From positions 1-7,727 of the forward strand of contig JAAWLY010000098.1 of the NCBI GenBank assembly GCA_022798155.1: a DNA stretch of 7,727 nucleotides, written 5' to 3'. The DNA comes from Lawsonibacter sp. (GTDB lineage: Bacteria > Bacillota > Clostridia > Oscillospirales > Oscillospiraceae). A program made the position numbers and the translations under genes. Position 1 is the first letter of the stretch. The number at the start of each line of letters is the position of its first letter. A model generated the notes under the pieces. That model worked only from the letters and a program-made list of their open reading frames with translations, did not search any database and had not been told where the DNA came from. This document shows positions 1-4,667 of the stretch, piece after piece.

Positions 1-488
1 GGAGTCAATATCAATATGGCCAGACGGTATGGCCGGGGAAAAGGGGGCCGGCGGGTGGTAGATCACGCGCCGCTGAATACACCAAAATCCACGACCATTT
101 TGTCCTCGATTCGTCGGATGGAACAATGGCGTTTACGACTTTTCAGGGTGGAACAACAGCGGACAAATTCCTGAACTACTTGAAAGAGGCTCTGATTCCC
201 ACCCTCCGGCCAGGCGATATTGTGGTAATGGACAATCTCAGGACTCACCATGTTCAAGCGGCAGGCGAGTTGCTCCGTGATGCCGGAGCAGAGGCCCTTT
301 ATCTGCCTGCGTACAGCCTGGACCTCAACCCTATTGAAAAACTTTGGTCTAAGGTAAAAGCCACTTTTAGAAAGCTTCGGGTCCGTTCTCCCGATGCGTT
401 TGAAACTGCTATTCAATTTGCCTTTCACTGTGTCTCCCAGCATGATTGTCTTGGTTGGTTTCGACACGCTGGTTATTGTTTATTTTGA
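1..488 (+). pseudogene. IS630-family transposase, 5'-truncated by window edge and frameshifted
   Basis: This is the C-terminal part of a DDE transposase of the IS630/Tc1-mariner type, which cuts and joins transposon ends at TA targets. Frame 1 from base 1 reads GVNINMARRYGRGKGG and runs to about base 114. The family pattern then continues in frame 3 as DGTMAFTTFQGG. One base is missing near 112-118, so the reading frame is broken. In the second part I see the central acidic motif VVMDNLRTHH and the final catalytic Glu in NPIEKLWSKVK, followed by the usual helical tail and a TGA at 486-488. The first catalytic Asp would lie just before the window. No slippery run is visible at the break, so decay is more likely than programmed frameshifting, although some IS elements do use it. 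Family assignment is firm; the exact IS group is unknown. Confidence 0.88.
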
Positions 489-500
489 GAATTGCTCTAG
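489..500. other. Probable right end of the IS630 element
   Basis: Only 12 bases separate the transposase stop from a well-behaved foreign coding frame that starts at 501. A TA dinucleotide sits at 498-499, and IS630 elements insert at and duplicate TA. The element's right boundary is therefore probably here. The left end is outside the window, so the terminal inverted repeats cannot be compared. This is inference. Confidence 0.35.
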
Positions 501-785
501 GGAGATTACTACGGTCCCCACAGCGGTGTGGACTGTTACACCACTGCCAAGCAGAACTTTGCCACCCGCTCCGGCTTCGTTTCCCGCAATGCCCTCTTTA
601 CTCCGGAACAGCTGACGGAGGTCTATCGCAGTATCCATGAAACGCTGGAGAACTCTTGCCCTATGACAGATGGGAGGCAAAGATACCTGGAATCCGCCGC
701 AAAGCAAATTGAACAAGGCATCCCGGATTTGGAGGCTCGGGTGGAGATAGCCAACCAGAAGGGGATGGAGTTTGCTTGTATGTAG
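501..785 (+). pseudogene. C-terminal remnant of an unrecognised protein, interrupted by the IS630 element
   Basis: An open frame of 94 codons begins at the IS junction (GDYYGPHSGVDCYTTAKQ) and ends with TAG at 783-785. The peptide looks like real protein. It has an aromatic/Gly-rich start, then FTPEQLTEVYRSIHETLEN and a charged amphipathic helix (LESAAKQIEQGIPDLEARVE). The only internal start candidate, GTG at 528, has no ribosome site. The N-terminus was therefore probably removed by the IS insertion. I do not recognise the family. Its last codons run straight into the fragment before the kinase remnant, so this is a scar between two deletions. An independent short gene is less likely. Confidence 0.45.
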
Positions 786-865
786 TGCCTGCAGGATGGC
801 GGAATACAATTCAGATAAACTCAATATCTGTTTCGTGTAAGGCTGTTTCACATAGGCTGAAAAAC

Positions 866-1414
866 GCCTGCATTAACAGTGAACAGAACGGCTATGGCAC
901 AGACCTGCGCGATATCCTACAAGCCATTGAGGAACAGACGCTGATCCCTGCCGGGCAGCTCAAGGCACACTTTTGGGATATGTTCATCGCAGACGCACTG
1001 CTAGGAAACTTTGACCGTCACAATGGCAACTGGGGTATCCTGGTAGACGAGGAAAAGCAAACAGCGGAGATCGCCCCCGTCTATGACTGCGGCTCCTGCC
1101 TATATCCTCAGCTTGGGGCCCACGAAATGCAGGCCGTGCTGGATGATGAAAGGGAGATCAAACGGCGTATCTACGAATATCCCACCTCCGCGATTATGAA
1201 TGACGGAGCAAAGATATCATACCCCCGCTTCATCGCGTCACTGCAGAATAAGGATTGCAACCAGGCTTTGGAACGGATTTCCGCCAGGATCAATATGGAG
1301 CAGATCGGAGCGCTTATCCGGCAAACGCCGGGGCTGCTTCCGGTACAACAGGATTTTTACGAGGTCATGATTCGGGAGCGTAAGGAACAAATTATCGACT
1401 GCGGCATGGCATAG
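866..1414 (+). pseudogene. CtkA/HipA-like Ser/Thr kinase, N-terminal lobe missing
   Basis: The C-terminal catalytic domain of a HipA-C/CtkA-type protein kinase. Homology-like sequence starts at about base 866 (KNACINSEQNGYGTDL). The catalytic loop reads HFWDMFIADALLGNFDRHNGNWGIL, with Asp in GNFDRHNGN (bases 1013-1015) and following Asn residues. The metal-binding motif is APVYDCGSCLYP (Asp at 1085-1087). A helical tail ends at TAG 1412-1414. Full-length relatives are roughly 300 residues and carry an N-terminal nucleotide-binding lobe, which is absent here. The frame stays open back to TTG 776, but 776-865 shows no kinase character, so the start is a deletion junction. A GGAG sits 5 bases before the TTG, so a short product could be made, but it would lack the ATP-binding strands. 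No antitoxin-like partner is visible. Family confidence is high; activity is unlikely. Confidence 0.8.
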
Positions 1415-1486
1415 CTTACGGAAAGCAGAGAACACCGATTTGATGGCCCGAGACTTGGAATGTAGTCCGACTCGCCCTAAAAGCCG

Positions 1487-1507
1487 CTCCTGAATGGCAT
1501 TCAGGAG
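1487..1507. repeat. Perfect 10+1+10 palindrome
   Basis: The arms CTCCTGAATG (1487-1496) and CATTCAGGAG (1498-1507) are exact reverse complements around one G. Outer bases CCG (1484-1486) and CGG just after 1510 can extend the stem with a bulge. There is no T-run directly after it, so it is not a standard terminator. It could be an operator-like dyad or part of a decayed element. Confidence 0.5.
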
Positions 1508-1552
1508 CTCAGCGGTTCGCTCCCGCTTTTCTGCTTCATAAAAGTGCGATAT

Positions 1553-1583
1553 GGGCTCCGATTTTTCAAAAAAGTCGGGGCCC
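1553..1583 (+). terminator. Possible hairpin terminator after the kinase remnant
   Basis: The + strand RNA can form a 14-bp stem between GGGCUCCGAUUUUU (1553-1566) and the segment ending GUCGGGGCCC at 1583, with a three-base loop. Two of the pairs are G.U wobbles, which become A/C mismatches on the other strand, so the structure favours + strand RNA. The following bases (tgtttcattt) are only moderately T-rich, so termination strength is uncertain. Confidence 0.4.
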
Positions 1584-1676
1584 TGTTTCATTTCACAAAA
1601 AAGCGCTGAAATTCCAGGCACTGGCATATGGTTTTTAGACTAAGGATCAGTGCTTGTTTATATAGACATAAATTGT

Positions 1677-1682
1677 AGGAGG
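1677..1682 (+). promoter_or_regulatory. Strong ribosome binding site that selects the second ATG
   Basis: A perfect AGGAGG lies 2 bases before ATG 1685 and 8 bases before ATG 1691. The spacing makes 1691 the likely start of the short ORF that follows. Confidence 0.55.
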
Positions 1683-1690
1683 AAATGACC

Positions 1691-1855
1691 ATGACCACAG
1701 AGCTAAAAAGAGTATGTGCAGCTGATAGCGAAAGCCCCTTGATTGACAGCCAGCGGCCTGGAAGGGGGATGCCGATGGAGCAATACGAGGCAAGCCGGAG
1801 CTGTTTCCACATAAAGCACAAAGCGGACCGGAGCGATGTCTATCCACCGAGATGA
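1691..1855 (+). CDS. Small unrecognised protein, 54 residues
   Basis: This ORF reads MTTELKRVCAADSESPLIDS at its N-terminus and ends in a TGA-TAA-TAA stop cluster (1853-1861). An ideal AGGAGG is the best evidence that it is translated. The peptide is polar, has two Cys and several Arg/His near the end, and shows no signal peptide, membrane segment or known motif. It could be a regulatory peptide, a decayed N-terminus of a larger protein, or spurious. It lies 121 bases before the next clear gene on the same strand and might share its transcript. I do not recognise a family and propose no function. Confidence 0.4.
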   Translation: MTTELKRVCAADSESPLIDSQRPGRGMPMEQYEASRSCFHIKHKADRSDVYPPR

Positions 1856-1896
1856 TAATAAACGAACGTGATTTTATACAGTCAGGAGGGAGCTAA

Positions 1897-1950
1897 TTGT
1901 CTCACACTGAAACAAGAGCTGACCTAAACCAGAGGGAAGCGAGGACTTAA
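1897..1950 (+). CDS. Possible 17-residue leader peptide
   Basis: A TTG at 1897 follows a perfect AGGAGG (1884-1889) by 7 bases and opens an ORF of 17 codons (MSHTETRADLNQREART) ending in TAA at 1948-1950. It lies just before the 128-residue gene at 1977. A strong ribosome site with so short an ORF would suit a leader peptide or translational coupling. No attenuator hairpin is evident, and the start codon is weak. This is a speculative call based on the ribosome site alone. Confidence 0.25.
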   Translation: MSHTETRADLNQREART

Positions 1951-1976
1951 CCCGCTGGAAATGAAAGGACCGTGCA

Positions 1977-2363
1977 ATGAATACAGATACAGAATTATTA
2001 TGTCCGGAGAATTTGCCGTTAAGCCTGGGCGAATTGGGAAAAGTGATTGAAGCCCAAATTGTCATGCCGGGTGTTTATGAGGCCGTTTTGATGCAAGAAG
2101 AAATATTTGTAGGGGAAGAAGCCTTTATTATAAACCGAGATACTCCGGAGATATCTGGTGCAGCAAAACAGTACGGTCGAGCAATCCCTGAGTATCCTGC
2201 CCTACTGCTATATAGAGAAGATAGCGTTGGAAACCCCTGTTGTATCATAAACTACGAACTGGCCCGCTATAAAATTCTGCATCAGCTCCCTTTGGCAGAA
2301 ACAGAATCTATACGAGAGATTGCCGCTTTTGGAGCAGAGCAATATCCTGCATTGATGGATTAA
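1977..2363 (+). CDS. Unrecognised acidic cytoplasmic protein, 128 residues
   Basis: The start is ATG 1977, with an AAAGGA-type ribosome site about 7 bases upstream; the stop is TAA 2361-2363. The protein begins MNTDTELLCPENLPLSLGEL and is rich in Glu and hydrophobic residues. Alternating strands are likely around residues 21-60 (IEAQIVMPGVYEAVLMQEE and the following stretch), with helices near the C-terminus (LAETESIREIAAFGAEQ). It has no signal peptide, membrane span or catalytic motif that I recognise. It could belong to the small DUF proteins common in clostridial mobile elements, in keeping with the debris upstream, but I cannot name the family. It converges on the LytTR unit across an 88-base gap in which I see no clear terminator. 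Coding status is likely; function unknown. Confidence 0.7.
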   Translation: MNTDTELLCPENLPLSLGELGKVIEAQIVMPGVYEAVLMQEEIFVGEEAFIINRDTPEISGAAKQYGRAIPEYPALLLYREDSVGNPCCIINYELARYKILHQLPLAETESIREIAAFGAEQYPALMD

Positions 2364-2451
2364 ATCAGAACTTCCTTAAAAGCCTTTTCTGCATGTAACT
2401 TATTACATCAGCCTTAGAAGAAGATCACGAACCGGACCACATTAGAACCCG

Positions 2452-3156
2452 TCAAAAGAGGTTGTGCCATTGATCCACCTTCTGTTGAGTCTCCCGCACC
2501 TGTTTTCGACTGATCGGGATTTCCCGACCATTGGACATGGTGAGCATACCGTTTTGCACTCGTGATACAGCGCTGAGATGGACCAAAAAACTTTTTTGAC
2601 AGCGCAGGAACGGCGGCTGAGGCAGTAATTCTGCGATTTGCCCCAAGGGCTTGTTGACATCAAACAAACCGCTGGTACACTGAAGGCGGGTATTGCGGCC
2701 TTGCGCCTCCAGGTATTGGATCTGGTACAAAGGTATGCGCACCGGTTCCCGCTGATAGAACAGGTTCAGCCAGATTACGCCCTGGCTCCATGCAGGCTGG
2801 CACTGATTTAAGGCGGCAGACAGTTGGACATAGTTTGGGCTTTGCTGGAGCAGGGCTGTTGGATGACAGCGGTAAGAAGCAATCGCCTGACGGCTATTTC
2901 CCACCAGCGCAATCAGGGCTGCAGGCTGTTTGATCATGCGGCGGCGGTCGGCCCACTGCTCCACTGCGGCGGTATGACTGTCAGGTTCAAACATAAAAAT
3001 ATCCATCCCGTCCGGGCTGCTGCTTTGCGGCACCGGGTGAATCTCCAGCCGCACACACATCTCCTGCGCCCACAGGGCTGTCAGATGGGCCAGACGCTGA
3101 TAGAGTGTGTCGTTGGACACGCAGATGCCAAGCTGGATGACGGTTTTGTATTCCAT
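2452..3156 (-). CDS. LytTR-domain regulator with a degenerate receiver (second of a pair)
   Basis: A 234-residue DNA-binding regulator. Residues about 1-120 have receiver-like strand/helix alternation: IQLGICVSND early, DIFMFEPDS where the phosphorylation strand should be, and ALIALVGNS later. The expected acceptor Asp is Glu57, and there is no Lys-Pro after the last strand. The half is therefore a pseudo-receiver, possibly locked in an active-like state (inference). Residues about 135-230 form a LytTR domain, with IPLYQIQYLEAQGRNTRL, LLPQPPFLRCQKSFLVHLSAV and GREIPISRKQV, the classic pattern. LytTR proteins bind paired 9-bp direct repeats. Start choice: ATG at 3156 sits 8 bases after GGAGAG; the GTG two codons upstream sits too close to it. 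The gene begins 25 bases after its paralogue's stop, so the two are probably co-transcribed. No histidine kinase is in the window. Confidence 0.88.
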   Translation of the reverse strand: MEYKTVIQLGICVSNDTLYQRLAHLTALWAQEMCVRLEIHPVPQSSSPDGMDIFMFEPDSHTAAVEQWADRRRMIKQPAALIALVGNSRQAIASYRCHPTALLQQSPNYVQLSAALNQCQPAWSQGVIWLNLFYQREPVRIPLYQIQYLEAQGRNTRLQCTSGLFDVNKPLGQIAELLPQPPFLRCQKSFLVHLSAVSRVQNGMLTMSNGREIPISRKQVRETQQKVDQWHNLF

Positions 3157-3181
3157 ATACACAGCTCTCCTTTGCGGCGTT

Positions 3182-3886
3182 TCAGGATGTGCGGCATTTA
3201 TACCGGATCACAGATTGACGGACCTGGTTATAATTCTGCTTGCTGGTGGGGATACACAGACCACCGGAGAGAGAAATTTGGTATCGCTGAATCCCCTCCA
3301 CATGGGCCAGGTTGACCAGATAGCTCTTGTGGCAGCGCAGGAGCTGTCCGGAAGGGGCCTCTCGCTGGAACTGGGTGAGCGTTCCGAACACGGACAGGAC
3401 TTGCTGTGACAGAGTATGGATTTTCAGCAGATGGTTAAACACCTCAACATAAAGGACTTGGTCCATCGGGATGGTCCGCGCCGGCCCAAGCCGCTGCAGC
3501 AAAAGCGGAGCGGACGGCTGAAGCACTGTTTGCAGGATTTGTGTCAGCTGGCTGCGGGAAACCGGTTTGGGCAGTGGGTACACAGGGGGATCTGTGGCCT
3601 CCCGACAGTCCGGCTGGCCGCCCAGGAGGACAACTGGCAGCTGGGGCGTAGTCTGGCAGAACTGTGCCACAGCCTCCGGAGCGGCGGGCTTCTCCTCGTG
3701 TGAGACGTCCCAAAACACCAGATCATAGGCTCCGGGCGTCCGTGACAGGCCGACCAGCAGATGGCAGCTGTCGGAACAATGGGTGATCAGACAGGTGTAA
3801 TTGAGCTCTTCAAGGGTTTTCTCTAGCGTATGAAGAAAGGGCTCATCTCCTATAGGGTCACGGCTGCAATACATAATATGGTACAA
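3182..3886 (-). CDS. LytTR-domain response regulator (first of a pair), TTG start
   Basis: A 234-residue response regulator, the same length as its downstream paralogue. The N-terminal receiver-like half has YDLVFWDVS with acceptor candidate Asp60, an acidic early motif (YCSRD) and a Lys-Pro at 107-108 (PLPKPVS), so phosphorylation is plausible. Residues about 130-234 form the LytTR DNA-binding domain (IPMDQVLYVEVFNHLLKIHT, LLRCHKSYLVNLAHVEGI, CIPTSKQNYNQVRQSV). Start choice: a perfect AGGAGG (complement at 3894-3899) lies 7 bases before TTG 3886, which puts the first receiver strand (MYHIMYCSRD) at the N-terminus. ATG 3874 is 19 bases from that site. The longer frame up to 4084 would add a basic stretch unlike a receiver and overlap the neighbouring terminator. 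The cognate kinase is not in the window. Target genes are unknown; the divergently placed repeats and the adjacent eCIS-type unit are candidates. Confidence 0.87.
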   Translation of the reverse strand: MYHIMYCSRDPIGDEPFLHTLEKTLEELNYTCLITHCSDSCHLLVGLSRTPGAYDLVFWDVSHEEKPAAPEAVAQFCQTTPQLPVVLLGGQPDCREATDPPVYPLPKPVSRSQLTQILQTVLQPSAPLLLQRLGPARTIPMDQVLYVEVFNHLLKIHTLSQQVLSVFGTLTQFQREAPSGQLLRCHKSYLVNLAHVEGIQRYQISLSGGLCIPTSKQNYNQVRQSVIRYKCRTS

Positions 3887-3893
3887 GAAAAGG

Positions 3894-3899
3894 CCTCCT
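3894..3899 (-). promoter_or_regulatory. Ribosome binding site deciding a TTG start
   Basis: AGGAGG on the - strand lies 7 bases before TTG 3886 but 19 bases before the first nearby ATG (3874). This supports the TTG as the start of the upstream LytTR gene. Confidence 0.65.
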
Positions 3900-3922
3900 C
3901 TCCGCATTCTTAGGCGCTGTTT

Positions 3923-3938
3923 GAAACATGGAAACATG
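3923..3938. repeat. Two tandem copies of GAAACATG
   Basis: GAAACATG occurs at 3923-3930 and again at 3931-3938, about 24 bases before the ribosome site of the upstream LytTR gene. It could be an operator or a 5'-UTR element; the 8-base spacing does not fit the usual LytTR box pair. Confidence 0.4.
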
Positions 3939-3972
3939 CTCAACGACGAGGGATTTCGCCGCCAGGCAAACA

Positions 3973-4014
3973 CAATTTTTCGCAGGAATACTGGATGTAT
4001 TGCAAGAAAAATTG
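3973..4014. repeat. 42-base imperfect dyad upstream of the LytTR pair
   Basis: The outer arms CAATTTTTC (3973-3981) and GAAAAATTG (4006-4014) are perfect complements. An inner AATAC (3986-3990) and GTATT (3996-4000) also pair around TGGAT. The whole is a long stem with a small central loop and side bulges, in the only intergenic region that can hold the LytTR promoter. It may be a regulator site, a riboregulatory hairpin in the leader, or an interspersed palindromic element. No T-run follows on either strand, so it is not a standard terminator. Confidence 0.5.
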
Positions 4015-4061
4015 GGGAAGCATGGGGACGAAAGATCCGTCGTTTGGGCGTTTTGACATTT

Positions 4062-4105
4062 TTCAAACGAACCCTAGAAAACACCGCTTTCCCGGTTCAA
4101 ACGAA
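4062..4105. repeat. Direct repeat TTCAAACGAA, two copies 34 bases apart
   Basis: Exact 10-base copies lie at 4062-4071 and 4096-4105, and the second copy occupies the loop of the terminator at 4079-4123. CGTTTG at 4041-4046 is inverted to the first copy. This could be a protein-binding site controlling the LytTR genes, since reversed copies read TTCGTTTGAA with a CGTT core reminiscent of LytTR boxes. The match is partial and the spacing atypical. Confidence 0.35.
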
Positions 4106-4123
4106 ATCGGGAAAGCGGTGTTT
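4079..4123 (-). terminator. Rho-independent terminator of the DUF4157 unit
   Basis: A perfect 16-bp inverted repeat (4079-4094 with 4108-4123) surrounds a 13-base loop. Reading the - strand, the stem ends GGTGTTTT then CTAGGG, giving a short T-run. It sits 13 bases after the stop of the 164-residue gene, so it closes that transcript and separates it from the LytTR unit. On the + strand no T-run of use follows. Confidence 0.85.
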
Positions 4124-4136
4124 AACGATTCCGCTG

Positions 4137-4631
4137 TTACGGGCGGTCAGGCAGCTGCTGGAGCTGTTCAAAGGTTATGCCACTGAGCAGCGTCAGAATG
4201 TCCGCCTGGACCGGGGCAATGGATTGCAGGATGGAGGTCAGCACACTTTCCGACACCACCGCGCATTGTTCGGCTGACAGCTCCTTGGCCAGGGCCAGAC
4301 TGTACCGGTGGTACAGTGTCCGGTGGTCCTCCCGCACCGCCAGAGCGCCGAGAAAGACGGAGAAATTCCAAACATTCACCGCCTGGCCCAATTCACGCAT
4401 ATCGTGATCGGTCAGCGCATCGGCAATGGTGGTGTAGAGCTGGAGCACGTCGAAAAGTTCGCCGCAGGAGACATAGTGCAGCTCCGTCCGCAGCTGGATG
4501 CCGTCGTCCGGCAGGGGGATGAGGACGCACATGCCGGGGCAGCCCGGGAGACTGTCGTCCAAAGCGGTTTCCAGGCCTTGCTCCCGCAGGGAGGCCTCAA
4601 GAAGCTGGATGGTCTGTACAGAACGTTCCAT
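4137..4631 (-). CDS. Small partner protein of the DUF4157 protein, possibly YbjN/secretion-chaperone-like
   Basis: A 164-residue soluble protein, ATG 4631 preceded by AAAGGA with 7-base spacing. Its layout is an N-terminal helix (IQLLEASLREQGLE), strands around CPGMCVLIPLPDDGIQLRTELHYV, a helix, then NVWNFSVFLGALAVREDHRTLYHRYSLALAKELSAEQC and a long C-terminal helix (VVSESVLTSILQSIAPVQADILTLL). This alpha-beta order with a YRYSLAL strand before a helix resembles the YbjN/type III secretion chaperone fold. That resemblance is by eye only. It begins 36 bases after the stop of the DUF4157 gene and shares its terminator, so both proteins are made together. Likely roles are a cargo chaperone or an immunity protein. 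No signal peptide or membrane span is seen. Coding status is certain; function is inference. Confidence 0.75.
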   Translation of the reverse strand: MERSVQTIQLLEASLREQGLETALDDSLPGCPGMCVLIPLPDDGIQLRTELHYVSCGELFDVLQLYTTIADALTDHDMRELGQAVNVWNFSVFLGALAVREDHRTLYHRYSLALAKELSAEQCAVVSESVLTSILQSIAPVQADILTLLSGITFEQLQQLPDRP

Positions 4632-4667
4632 AGATGATCCTTTCGATTCCGGGTACTTGTTGTCCCC

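Larger units (their letters stand above)
1415..1690. other. Gene-poor stretch with hairpins
   Basis: No convincing + strand gene lies here. A - strand frame covers 1238-1627. Its first part (from the ATG at 1591, MKQGPDFFEKSEPISHFYEAEK, to about 1415) reads like a charged helical protein, but it lacks a ribosome site and runs antisense over the kinase remnant. I regard it as at most a fragment. The stretch also holds a 21-base palindrome and a G.U-rich hairpin, listed separately, and it ends in the ribosome site of the small ORF at 1691. Confidence 0.4.

Noticed and set aside
2824..3315. A 163-codon + strand open frame over the LytTR genes
   Set aside because: It lies opposite two convincing regulators, crosses their junction and has no protein-like pattern or ribosome site.
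3887..4084. N-terminal extension of the first LytTR regulator by 66 residues
   Set aside because: It is a basic stretch not seen in receivers, it overlaps the adjacent terminator stem, and a good ribosome site points to TTG 3886.
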